A DNA stretch of 64,000 nt from a bacterium (GTDB lineage Bacteria; UBP14; UBA6098; 4484-93), in the NCBI GenBank assembly GCA_021158465.1, contig JAGGUN010000028.1, positions 62,001 to 126,000 on the forward strand, in the 5' to 3' direction. Position 1 is the first letter of the stretch, and each line of letters opens with the position of its first letter. Under the pieces are notes generated by a model. The model saw nothing but the letters and a program-made list of their open reading frames with translations. It made no database searches and was not told where the DNA came from. The position numbers and the translations under genes are program-made. Below, one piece after another: positions 1 through 7,869 of the stretch.

Positions 1-1981
1 CTTGTGTTATAGCCCGAAGTGAGATAGAGTACCTATACATCTCCGCGGCAGGGACATAAGCTCTTATCCTCTGGAAAGCCCCGTGCGACTCCATACCAAC
101 TATCTTTCCTCTACGGCTGGAGAGGTCTCCCATAACATCCCCCATAAACTCCTCCGGAACAATAACAGTAACCTCATTTATCGGTTCAAGTATAACAGGA
201 TCTGCCTCCATAAACGCCTTTTTGAACCCCATCGATGCTGCGACCTTGAACGCCAATTCAGATGAATCAACAGGATGATATGAGCCATAGAACAGCGTCA
301 CCCTGACATCAACGACCTTGTATCCAGCAAGTACTCCCGCCTCCATCGTCTCCCGGACTCCCTTCTCAACAGCAGGAATAAACCTGGATGGAACAACACC
401 GCCGACTATCTCATCGAGGAATTCGAACCCTTCTCCCCTCGGCAACGGCTCAAGCCTCAGAAACACATCTCCATACTGCCCATGCCCACCTGTCTGCTTC
501 TTATATTTGCCCTGTGCCTCCGCTTTCTTCCTGATTGTCTCACGATAGTGGATCTTTGGGCGAGTCAGTTCCACATTGACACCGAACCGCTCCTTGAGCT
601 TTTGCACCACGGTCTCAAGATGGATCTCTCCTTGTCCCTCGATTATCGTCTGCTTGAGCTCAGGGTCAACATGGAAGAGGAATGTAGGGTCCTCCTCATG
701 CAACTTGGAAAGCCCCATAGCGACCTTATCTTCTTCACCCTTCTTGGCGGGCTTAATCGCCTCCGTTATGAGCGGTGGCGGAAACTCAATCGCGGGATAC
801 AGGATCGGAGCCGCCCCATCACAGAGGGTGTCACCTGTCACTGTGTTCTTCAGCTTAACAAGCATTCCGATATCCCCTGCACACAGAGAGGAAACATCCT
901 CTCTCTTCTTCCCGTTTGCAACGAGCAGTTGACCAACCCTCTCGGTAAAGTTCTTGCCTGGGTTAAAAAGGTCACCCCCAGGTGTGAGCTTACCAGAGAT
1001 AAGCCTGAATACAGCAATCTCCCCAACATGAGCCTCGGAGAGCGTCTTGAACACAAAAAGCGATACCGGCTCATCCACGGAAAAATGTCTCTCCGTGTTC
1101 GGTTCCTCCTCATCAGGGGATGAGTACCCCCTGACAGCAGGCAGGTCAGAAGGAGCAGGAGCTGCTTTAGAAATGAGCTCCAACATCTCCCTCACCCCGA
1201 TATTCCTCACAGCAGAACCAGCAAAAACAGGATATATCTCCCTGGCAAGTATCGCCTTCTTCAACCCAGAAAGGACCTCCTTCTCAGAAAGCTCCATTGT
1301 CTCGAGATACTTTTCCAACAGGAGGTCGTCGCTCTCGGCAATCCGCTCCACTATCGTCTCATGAAGCGAGTCAACATCGATAGAATCAGGTATATCAATC
1401 TCTCTTACCCTACCCTCCCCATCGACCCTGTAAGCCTTCTTCCTCAGGAGATCGACGATGCCTGATAGCTCTTCTCCCTCACCTATCGGCACAGAAAAGG
1501 CAACCGCCTTATCACCAAAGGAGTCCTGTATCGACTTCAGGGCAGATGCAAAATCCGAATGCTCTTTATCACACTTATTGATGAAGAAGAAGGCAGGAAC
1601 ACACCTCTGGGCAAGATACTCCCAAGCAATCTCCGTTCCAACCTCAACGCCCGCCTGTGCAGAGACAGGCAACACCACCAGGTCAACCGCTCTAAGTCCT
1701 GCAATAACCTCACCAATAAAATCGGCAAAACCTGGCGCGTCAACGATGTTTATCTTCTTACCGTTCCAGTCGATATGCATAAAGGAAAGGTAGATCGAGT
1801 TCCCCCGTTCGATCTCATTCGGATGATAGTCAGAGACGGTGTTTCCTTGCTCAACCGAACCGATACGGGAGATGACTCCAGACGCTTTGAGCATTGCTTC
1901 AACAAGGGTCGTCTTACCCGTTCCGCTGTGGGAAGCAAGCATAATATTCCGAATATCCTCTGTGGCGTACTCTTTCAACAT
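1..1981 (-). CDS. EF-G-like translational GTPase (partial, C-terminus beyond left edge)
   Basis: This is an elongation factor G-like GTPase read leftward from an ATG at 1981; 660 codons are in the window, so only the last few tens of residues should be missing. It is absent from the ORF track because it runs off the edge. My translation shows a P-loop SHSGTGKTTL (about residues 17-26), an ERGNS switch I, a G3 motif DAPGFADF (81-88) and a G4 NKCD. Classical EF-G has AHxDAGKT, RGIT, DTPGHVDF and NKMD. The changed signatures, in particular His to Phe in G3, fit the EF-G paralogue subfamily (EF-G2/FusA2-like) rather than the main translocase. A GGHGQYGD motif marks domain IV. A good promoter lies upstream, and the spacer has a GGGGGTG Shine-Dalgarno just before the ATG. 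Exact role unknown; accessory translation or recycling is inferred. Confidence 0.9.
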   Translation of the reverse strand, partial: MLKEYATEDIRNIMLASHSGTGKTTLVEAMLKASGVISRIGSVEQGNTVSDYHPNEIERGNSIYLSFMHIDWNGKKINIVDAPGFADFIGEVIAGLRAVDLVVLPVSAQAGVEVGTEIAWEYLAQRCVPAFFFINKCDKEHSDFASALKSIQDSFGDKAVAFSVPIGEGEELSGIVDLLRKKAYRVDGEGRVREIDIPDSIDVDSLHETIVERIAESDDLLLEKYLETMELSEKEVLSGLKKAILAREIYPVFAGSAVRNIGVREMLELISKAAPAPSDLPAVRGYSSPDEEEPNTERHFSVDEPVSLFVFKTLSEAHVGEIAVFRLISGKLTPGGDLFNPGKNFTERVGQLLVANGKKREDVSSLCAGDIGMLVKLKNTVTGDTLCDGAAPILYPAIEFPPPLITEAIKPAKKGEEDKVAMGLSKLHEEDPTFLFHVDPELKQTIIEGQGEIHLETVVQKLKERFGVNVELTRPKIHYRETIRKKAEAQGKYKKQTGGHGQYGDVFLRLEPLPRGEGFEFLDEIVGGVVPSRFIPAVEKGVRETMEAGVLAGYKVVDVRVTLFYGSYHPVDSSELAFKVAASMGFKKAFMEADPVILEPINEVTVIVPEEFMGDVMGDLSSRRGKIVGMESHGAFQRIRAYVPAAEMYRYSISLRAITQ

Positions 1982-2024
1982 CACCCCCTTTTATTGTAGT
2001 ACCCAATATCGGGAACAGGAGTTC

Positions 2025-2052
2025 ATTTTATCAGTAAAACGGCGTTTGTCAA
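2025..2052 (-). promoter_or_regulatory. Promoter for EF-G-like gene
   Basis: Reading leftward there is TTGACA (2052-2047), a 16 bp spacer and TAAAAT (2030-2025), about 43 bp before the EF-G-like start codon. It is a near-consensus sigma-70 type promoter and lies just beside the oppositely directed yceD promoter. Confidence 0.6.
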
Positions 2053-2062
2053 GGCAAAAATC

Positions 2063-2090
2063 TTGACTTATCTTTTCTTTTTGATAAATT
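2063..2090 (+). promoter_or_regulatory. Promoter for yceD-rpmF-plsX operon
   Basis: TTGACT (2063-2068), a 16 bp spacer, then TAAATT (2085-2090). Only 16 bp separate the -10 element from the ATG at 2107, so the GGAGG at about 2091-2095 would lie at or just before the 5' end of the mRNA. Confidence 0.5.
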
Positions 2091-2106
2091 GGAGGTTTGA
2101 TAACCG

Positions 2107-2559
2107 ATGAAGATAGACATAAGCAAAATACCACTCGGCGAAAGCGAGCTGAACTTCGAGGTCACCTCGGAGGAACTGGGGCTCGGCAAAGAGGATGTAG
2201 GGGTACCCGAGCCGCTCGCTGTTTCTATTCACTTCTCCCGCTTGGAGAGGAAGATAATCGCACAGGGCAGGTTAACAGGAAAGGTAATTCTCACCTGTTC
2301 TCGGTGTCTGAAGCCGTTCGAGGATCGGATAGATGAAAGGTTCTCCTTTGTAATTGAGCTTGTCAACACTGCTCCGTCCCTGGTATGCTTGGATGACGAA
2401 GATGTCGTGCAGGCGTCACCCTACGGCGCCGTTGTTGAGATAAAAAGCGAGCTACACGATACTGTCGTACTCTCTATCCCGATGATGCCTATATGTAGCG
2501 AAGACTGCCAAGGAACAGCTCCCGGAAAGTGGAAGATATACACGGACGAAAGGAGATAG
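2107..2559 (+). CDS. yceD: DUF177/YceD family protein, 23S rRNA accumulation
   Basis: A 150-residue DUF177 protein. In E. coli and plants this family is needed for normal accumulation of 23S rRNA, and the gene is almost always next to rpmF, as here (1 bp gap). The family signatures are present: a first Cys pair in CSRCLKPF near residue 62-69 and a second in ICSEDCQG near residue 130. The tail after the second pair is short and lacks the further Cys pair seen in some homologues. The start at 2107 is the first ATG after the promoter. It opens an operon continuing through rpmF, plsX, fabH, ddl and ssb. Confidence 0.88.
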   Translation: MKIDISKIPLGESELNFEVTSEELGLGKEDVGVPEPLAVSIHFSRLERKIIAQGRLTGKVILTCSRCLKPFEDRIDERFSFVIELVNTAPSLVCLDDEDVVQASPYGAVVEIKSELHDTVVLSIPMMPICSEDCQGTAPGKWKIYTDERR

Positions 2560-2560
2560 C

Positions 2561-2746
2561 ATGGCTCTTCCGAAAAGGAGACACTCGAAGTCGAGGAGTC
2601 GAAAAAGAAGAACCCACTGGAAGATAACCGTTCCGACAGTTCAGGTGTGCCCTCATTGCCGTCAGCTGAAACTTGCTCATCACATCTGTCCCCACTGTGG
2701 GTACTACAACGGTAGGCAGGTGATAAGCGTCAAAGAAATCGAGTGA
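2561..2746 (+). CDS. rpmF: 50S ribosomal protein L32
   Basis: A 61-residue basic protein beginning MALPKRRHSKSRSRKRR, the standard L32 N-terminus. Two CPHC pairs (CPHCRQLK and CPHCGYYN) form the zinc-ribbon version of L32, so it is the C+ form that needs zinc. A purine-rich AGGAGA lies right before the ATG, at the end of yceD. Its TGA overlaps the plsX start (TGATG), which implies translational coupling. The yceD-rpmF-plsX-fabH order is the widespread conserved arrangement linking ribosome assembly with fatty acid synthesis. Confidence 0.97.
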   Translation: MALPKRRHSKSRSRKRRTHWKITVPTVQVCPHCRQLKLAHHICPHCGYYNGRQVISVKEIE

Positions 2747-3723
2747 TGGCTGACAAGATCTGCATTATAGTGGATGCATCCAGCGGAGATTCCCCTTGTG
2801 AGGTAGTGACGAAAGGCGCGATCGATGCCCTATACAGTGTAGGGGGTTTTGACATCCTCCTCACAGGGGAGAAGGAGAGAATAGGAGAGACCCTCTCTAA
2901 GCTGGACTACCCGAAGGAGAGGGTAAACCTCCTTCCTGCCGATGCTGGTTTTCCCATGGCAGAGAAGACAACGAGTATCAAGAAGCTACTTTACTCCTCC
3001 ATCGGGCGGGGGCTCGAGGTTTTAAGGGAAGGAAAGGGTGATGGCTTCTGCTCCATGGGGAACACTGCTGCTGTTGTCTCTGGCGCTGTAGCAACTCTTG
3101 GAAGGCTACCTGGTGTGGTAAGACCTGCTCTTCTCACACACTTGCCAAGCAAGGAAGGGGACATTGTCTTCCTTGATGCTGGCGCAACGGTGGATGCTCA
3201 GCCAGAGGTGCTGGCACAGTTTGCACTTATGGGCTCCGGATACGCTAAGGAGATACTAAACATAGAGAATCCAAAGGTCGCCCTCCTGTCTATCGGTGAG
3301 GAGGAAACAAAGGGAAATACCGCCTCGAAGGCTGCGTACCAGATTATAAGCAGAATCCAAGGTATAAACTTCATCGGGAACATAGAAGGAACACATATCC
3401 TCACAGGTAAAGCTGATGTTATCGTCTGTGATGGGTTCGTTGGAAACATCCTACTTAAGTTCACAGAGAGCATCTTCGAGGTTATCAGCTCCTTTTACAA
3501 GAAAGAGGATACCGACAGATGCAACCTTGAGGAGATAAAAAGCCGCTTTGACTATTCCGAGCAGGGAGGAGCACTACTTCTCGGTGTCAACGGTGTCGTT
3601 GTCGTTGGGCATGGACGCTCAAACGCAAAAGCAGTAAAGAACGCAGTGCTCCTGACTCTAAAGATGGTAAGACACAGGATACTCAGAAGGATAGGTGAGA
3701 TTAGATGGTACGCTCGTACATAA
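2746..3723 (+). CDS. plsX: Phosphate acyltransferase PlsX
   Basis: PlsX makes acyl-phosphate from acyl-ACP for phospholipid synthesis. The 325-residue protein opens with ADKICIIVDASSGD, corresponding to the IAVDAMGGD start of the family, and shows the later conserved blocks SMGNTAAVVSGAVATLGRLPGV and GNIEGTHILTGKADVIVCDGFVGNILLK. I chose the ATG at 2746, which overlaps the rpmF stop; the ORF track starts one codon earlier at a GTG. The 3' end runs 19 bp into fabH in another frame. The C-terminal part is shorter and more basic than usual (GHGRSNAKAVKNAV is the conserved end block). Confidence 0.95.
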   Translation: MADKICIIVDASSGDSPCEVVTKGAIDALYSVGGFDILLTGEKERIGETLSKLDYPKERVNLLPADAGFPMAEKTTSIKKLLYSSIGRGLEVLREGKGDGFCSMGNTAAVVSGAVATLGRLPGVVRPALLTHLPSKEGDIVFLDAGATVDAQPEVLAQFALMGSGYAKEILNIENPKVALLSIGEEETKGNTASKAAYQIISRIQGINFIGNIEGTHILTGKADVIVCDGFVGNILLKFTESIFEVISSFYKKEDTDRCNLEEIKSRFDYSEQGGALLLGVNGVVVVGHGRSNAKAVKNAVLLTLKMVRHRILRRIGEIRWYART

Positions 3724-4682
3724 GGGGGATTGGAGCCTATGTCCCCGACGGGGTTTTAAGCAATGCCGACCTTGAGAAGATCGTTGAGACCTCCGACGGG
3801 TGGATAACAACTCGGTCTGGGATTAAGACACGCCATGTATCGGATGAAAACACGCCATCATCCGAGCTTGCCACAAGGGCAGCAAAGGTTGCACTTGATA
3901 ATGCGGGTATGAAAGCGTCGGAGCTTGACCTTATTCTGCTTGGGACAGTCTGTCCTGATATGCTTTTCCCTTCCACTGCCTGCCTGGTAGCCCATAAACT
4001 TGGCACGAAGGATATACCCGCTTTCGATTTCTCAGCAGGGTGTACAGGTTTTATCTACGGGCTCGCAATCGCCGATTCGTTCATCAAGTCGGGCTTCTAC
4101 AAGAACATCCTTGTCATCGGGGTTGAGGAGTTGAGCAAGGTGATGAACTGGAACGACCGTGGAACCTGCGTCCTTTTCGGTGATGGTGCAGGAGCTGCCG
4201 TTGTTTCCCCAACAGAGGATAGCGAGAAAGGGGTTTTAGACTGGACGCTCTCCGCCAACGGTTTCTACGGCGACTTCATCCGCATGCCAGCAGGTGGCTC
4301 TCTGCTTCCCGCAAGCGAAGAAACGGTCAAGGGGAGCCTGCACACGGTATTTATGAGAGGAAATGAGGTGTTCAAGCTCGCCATCAGGTTGATGACCGAA
4401 GCAGGGAAGACTGTTCTTGAAAGGTCGGAGGTTCCCCCACAGAAGGTTGCATGGCTCATTCCCCACCAGGCGAACATCCGCATCATGGAGGCGGTCGCAT
4501 CACGGCTTGGAATACCAAAAGAGAGGGTGGTTGTCACGATAGACAAATACGGCAACACCTCGGCAGCCTCCATCCCGATGGCTATGTATGATGCGAGGAA
4601 AAGCTTCTCTCAAGGTGATTATATCCTTCTCGTCGCCTTTGGCTCGGGCTTTACCTGGGGCTCTGTTCTTCTGAGGTGGTAA
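3705..4682 (+). CDS. fabH: 3-oxoacyl-[ACP] synthase III
   Basis: KAS III condenses an acyl-CoA primer with malonyl-ACP to start fatty acid elongation. All three catalytic residues are readable in their usual contexts: Cys113 in FSAGCTGF, His in IPHQANIRI and Asn in YGNTSAAS. The 325-residue length is typical. The start overlaps plsX by 19 bp and the TAA overlaps the ATG of ddl by one base, so the operon is translationally coupled. No acyl carrier protein or other fab gene follows. Confidence 0.96.
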   Translation: MVRSYIRGIGAYVPDGVLSNADLEKIVETSDGWITTRSGIKTRHVSDENTPSSELATRAAKVALDNAGMKASELDLILLGTVCPDMLFPSTACLVAHKLGTKDIPAFDFSAGCTGFIYGLAIADSFIKSGFYKNILVIGVEELSKVMNWNDRGTCVLFGDGAGAAVVSPTEDSEKGVLDWTLSANGFYGDFIRMPAGGSLLPASEETVKGSLHTVFMRGNEVFKLAIRLMTEAGKTVLERSEVPPQKVAWLIPHQANIRIMEAVASRLGIPKERVVVTIDKYGNTSAASIPMAMYDARKSFSQGDYILLVAFGSGFTWGSVLLRW

Positions 4683-5620
4683 TGAAGAGGCTAAATATCC
4701 TTGTTGTCTGTGGTGGCACGAGTCCAGAAGCAGATGTCTCCCGAGAGACAGGCAAAGCACTCTTCAACTCCTGCAAAAGGCTTGGACACAATGCCACGCT
4801 CCTCGACATACCAGAGAGTGAGTTCATGAGGACACCCGACACGCTTGAAAGGTTTGACCTCGTTGTTATCGGATACCATGGGACGCTCGGCGAGGATGGA
4901 CACATTCAAGCCTACCTTGAAACAGTTGGCATCCCGTTCACTGGTTCCGGGATGATGGCAAGTAGTATCTGTATGAACAAGGAGCTAACCAAGCGGATAT
5001 TTCAGGACCTCGGGATACCAACACCTCCCTGGTCTATAATCGGGATAGACGATAACAGAGCAGTAATAAGCGAGAAAGTATCGCATCTTCACTATCCGCT
5101 CTTCGTTAAACCAAACTCCCAAGGCTCCACCATTGGTGGGAGCTTCGTCGTGAATAGCTCTTCCCTTCTGGACGCACTTCATCTTGCTTTCAAGCACGGC
5201 AAGAAAGCTATTGTTGAGGAGTATATACCCGGCAGGGAGCTAACCGTGGGTATTGTCGGGGAGACCGTTCTACCACCGCTGGAGATTGTTCCAAAAGGGG
5301 GGTTATACGACTATAAGCACAAGTACCAGGACGGTTTGACAGAATATATTGCCCCAGCAAAGATCCCAGAAGCAGTGGCAAAGTCGCTTAAGAGGGACAG
5401 TTGGCGAGCCTTCACAGCAATCGGCTGCAGCGGGTACGCCAGAGCAGACATAAGGTACGATGGAGAGAACTATTACTTTCTCGAGATAAACAGTCTCCCA
5501 GGGATGACATCACATTCTCTTGTGCCGAAGGCTGCGGCTGCTATCGGAATGAGTTTCGACAACATCGTAGAAAGAATCATAGATGAAGCAATCAACAGAA
5601 GGAGGAGATATGTTCAATAA
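4682..5620 (+). CDS. ddl: D-alanine--D-alanine ligase
   Basis: ATP-grasp enzyme making the D-Ala-D-Ala dipeptide for peptidoglycan. Evidence: the CGGTSPEADVSRETG start, HGTLGEDGHIQ, the ATP-grasp block YPLFVKPNSQGSTIG, VEEYIPGRELTVG, and the C-terminal EINSLPGMTSHSL signature with Glu and Asn metal ligands. The family usually reads S-x-E-H-x-V-S near the start; here it is SPEADVS, so a commonly conserved His is Asp. The ATG at 4682 is preferred over the GTG at 4676 because AGGTGG sits just upstream. 312 residues, a normal length. The 3' end overlaps ssb by 11 bp. Confidence 0.94.
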   Translation: MKRLNILVVCGGTSPEADVSRETGKALFNSCKRLGHNATLLDIPESEFMRTPDTLERFDLVVIGYHGTLGEDGHIQAYLETVGIPFTGSGMMASSICMNKELTKRIFQDLGIPTPPWSIIGIDDNRAVISEKVSHLHYPLFVKPNSQGSTIGGSFVVNSSSLLDALHLAFKHGKKAIVEEYIPGRELTVGIVGETVLPPLEIVPKGGLYDYKHKYQDGLTEYIAPAKIPEAVAKSLKRDSWRAFTAIGCSGYARADIRYDGENYYFLEINSLPGMTSHSLVPKAAAAIGMSFDNIVERIIDEAINRRRRYVQ

Positions 5621-6014
5621 GGCGATCTTGATCGGCAGGCTTGGCAACGACCCGGAACAGCGCTTCACCCCATCTGGTCTTCCCATCACCACATTCAGCC
5701 TCGCCACTAACTATGTCTACCGTGACAAGGACGGCAACAGCATCCGGGAAACAGACTGGCATAATGTTGTATTCATTGGGAGACAAGCTGAGGTGGCAAA
5801 GGATTACCTGCACAAGGGGAGCCTCGTTCTCGTGGAGGGAAGAATCAGAACAAACACTTGGGAGGATTCAAACGGTGTGCGCCACTACCGGACCGAGATA
5901 GTTGGCTTCCCCTACGGGCTGAAAATGCTGGACAAGAAACCTCCAGTAGAAACAGGGGAGGGACAGGAGGAACTTCCCCCCTCCGATTCAACAGAAGACG
6001 ATATCCCGTTTTAA
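5610..6014 (+). CDS. ssb: Single-stranded DNA-binding protein
   Basis: A 134-residue SSB with an N-terminal OB fold (MFNKAILIGRLGNDPEQR, then FIGRQAEVAKDYLHKGSLVLVEGRI) and the acidic partner-binding tail ending DSTEDDIPF. The ORF track begins nine codons earlier. I chose the ATG at 5610 because AAGGAGGAG precedes it at the right distance and the protein then starts as other SSBs do. It overlaps the end of ddl by 11 bp. The TAA stop overlaps the TAA of ptsI on the other strand, sharing the palindrome TTAA. It is unusual for ssb to close a lipid/wall operon. Confidence 0.97.
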   Translation: MFNKAILIGRLGNDPEQRFTPSGLPITTFSLATNYVYRDKDGNSIRETDWHNVVFIGRQAEVAKDYLHKGSLVLVEGRIRTNTWEDSNGVRHYRTEIVGFPYGLKMLDKKPPVETGEGQEELPPSDSTEDDIPF

Positions 6015-7768
6015 TTATATCCACTGTTCACAACAAGAGAAAATATCTCTTGCGGGAGATGCTTCTCCAGGAACTCTCTGATAAGGTTTTTTACCTCTGC
6101 AGCGGTCTTCATCCCAAGCACCTGTCCTGCTAATCTTGAGCAGTCCCGATAGGAGAGTGCCCGCATAACCGCCTTAACAACCGGCAGCTTTCTCGGTGGC
6201 ATAGAAAGTTCATCAACACCAAGCCCCAGAAGCAGTGGGGTTGCCCAAGGATCGCCCGCCATCTCTCCGCACACACCGACCCATATCTTGTTCCTGTGGG
6301 CACCCGAAATAGTGTCACGAATGAGCCTTAATACAGCAGGATGAAACGGTTGATAAAGCCTTGACACCTTCCCGTTTCCCCTATCGACAGCAAGTGTATA
6401 CTGGGTAAGGTCATTCGTCCCAATACTAAAGAAATCAACCTCTTCCGCAAAATCCCTCGCCCTTATTGCGACAGAAGGGACCTCAACCATTATCCCGAAC
6501 CGGATATCCTCATCATACGGAATACCCTTATCAGTGAGCTCTTGCTTTGCCTTCTCGAGGAGCTCTTTTGCCTCCTTGAGCTCATCAATATCGGATATCA
6601 TAGGAATCATTATCTTGATGTTCCTAGTGGGGTACGAGGCAGCAAGTATCGCCCTCATCTGTGTCAGGAAAAGGGTTGGAACATCAAGTCCTATCCTTAT
6701 TGCCCGCCAGCCCAGAAACGGGTTCGCTTCGAGCGGAAAGCTTATCCCAGGAACAACCTTATCACCACCAAAATCGAAGCTCCTTATAATGACAGAGTTG
6801 GGGTATACCTCCCTTGCAACAAATGAGTAAATCTCCCTCTGCTCCTCCTCTGTCGGCAGCGAATTTCGGCTGATATACAGCACCTCCGTGCGGAAAAGCC
6901 CGACCCCTTCTGCGTTGTATTTCTTGACTATGTCGATCTCCTCCGGTATCTCGATGTTGGCGGAGACGGTTATCTGCTGACCGTCCTTCGTTTGGCCGGC
7001 AAGCGGAATAAACGAGAGTAGCTTCTCCTCGCGGAGCTCTGTCCTCTGTTGAATCTTGCGGAACCGCTCTATTACCTCATCAGGCGGGTTTACATAAACC
7101 ATACCATGCTTGCCGTCGAGTATGAGCATATCCCCTGTGTTAACCTCTGAGACAGCATCCTGAACGCTCACAACGGCGGGGATATCCATCGTTTGAGCCA
7201 TAATGCTGACATGGGAGGTAGGTCCTCCTTTCTCCGTTACTATCCCCTTATACTTCCCGTGGAACAGGCTTGCTGTCTCAGACGGTGCAAGCCGCTCTAT
7301 GACAAGCACAGACTCGGTCTCCGGCTCCTCGATACCCCTTCTCTCGCCAACACCCTCAAGATTGGAGAGCAACCTACAAAGCAGATCCTCCATATCCCCC
7401 CGAAGCCTGCCACCCCAAGGAACAGTCTCAAGAAACGGACTCAAATAATGAACGACCAAATGCCCTGCATTTAACCGTAGTTCAGCAATCTTTTTCTCTA
7501 TATCCTTTATAACAGGCTCATTCAGAAGCAGTATCTGTGCCTCAATGATACGGGCTTTATCTTCACCCATAACCTCAGCAAGCTTATCCCTGGCTTCTTC
7601 AAGCTGAGTGTTGGTAATAGAAACAGCCTTCCGAAAACGCTCCTGCTCCTCCTCCACCTCCGCATCTGCAAGGGTTCGCTTATCAACAGTAATCAGATCC
7701 CGTCTGATAACATAAGCAGGAGCTATAACTATCCCTTCGGATGCTCCTATTCCCTTAAGTGTCTTCAT
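6011..7768 (-). CDS. ptsI: Phosphoenolpyruvate--protein phosphotransferase (PTS enzyme I)
   Basis: Enzyme I takes phosphate from PEP and passes it to HPr. The 585-residue protein contains the phospho-acceptor His186 in GGPTSHVSIMA, the PEP-binding FRTEVLY and MVEVPS blocks, DFFSIGTNDLTQYTLAVDR and the catalytic Cys in GVCGEMAGDP. I chose the ATG at 7768 (MKTLKGIGASEGI), which aligns with the family; the ORF track extends 11 codons upstream. No HPr or enzyme II gene is in the window, so its partners are elsewhere and its role could be regulatory. A promoter lies at 7792-7819. Its 3' end overlaps ssb by four bases. Confidence 0.95.
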   Translation of the reverse strand: MKTLKGIGASEGIVIAPAYVIRRDLITVDKRTLADAEVEEEQERFRKAVSITNTQLEEARDKLAEVMGEDKARIIEAQILLLNEPVIKDIEKKIAELRLNAGHLVVHYLSPFLETVPWGGRLRGDMEDLLCRLLSNLEGVGERRGIEEPETESVLVIERLAPSETASLFHGKYKGIVTEKGGPTSHVSIMAQTMDIPAVVSVQDAVSEVNTGDMLILDGKHGMVYVNPPDEVIERFRKIQQRTELREEKLLSFIPLAGQTKDGQQITVSANIEIPEEIDIVKKYNAEGVGLFRTEVLYISRNSLPTEEEQREIYSFVAREVYPNSVIIRSFDFGGDKVVPGISFPLEANPFLGWRAIRIGLDVPTLFLTQMRAILAASYPTRNIKIMIPMISDIDELKEAKELLEKAKQELTDKGIPYDEDIRFGIMVEVPSVAIRARDFAEEVDFFSIGTNDLTQYTLAVDRGNGKVSRLYQPFHPAVLRLIRDTISGAHRNKIWVGVCGEMAGDPWATPLLLGLGVDELSMPPRKLPVVKAVMRALSYRDCSRLAGQVLGMKTAAEVKNLIREFLEKHLPQEIFSLVVNSGYN

Positions 7769-7791
7769 AATCGTCTTCCAAAAAGCGTTCA

Positions 7792-7819
7792 AATTTACCA
7801 TTTCTTAAGGAAAAATCAA
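7792..7819 (-). promoter_or_regulatory. Promoter for ptsI
   Basis: Leftward TTGATT (7819-7814), 16 bp, TAAATT (7797-7792), 23 bp from the ptsI ATG. Nearly the same form as the yceD promoter. Confidence 0.5.
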
Positions 7820-7831
7820 GCAATTTTTTGA

Positions 7832-7859
7832 TTGATTAACCATCACCAGAGCTTATATT
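7832..7859 (+). promoter_or_regulatory. Promoter for polysaccharide gene block
   Basis: TTGATT (7832-7837), 16 bp, TATATT (7854-7859). The glycosyltransferase ATG is at 7870, so a start about 6-7 bp after the -10 would leave a leader of only a few bases. No Shine-Dalgarno is visible, consistent with leaderless translation. Confidence 0.5.
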
Positions 7860-7869
7860 GAAACCCAGT

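Noticed and set aside
83-1999. Plus-strand ORFs such as 482..1123 and 1559..1999 and the short minus-strand ORFs here
   Set aside because: They are shadows of the leftward EF-G-like gene, which is open across the entire stretch and has clear homology.
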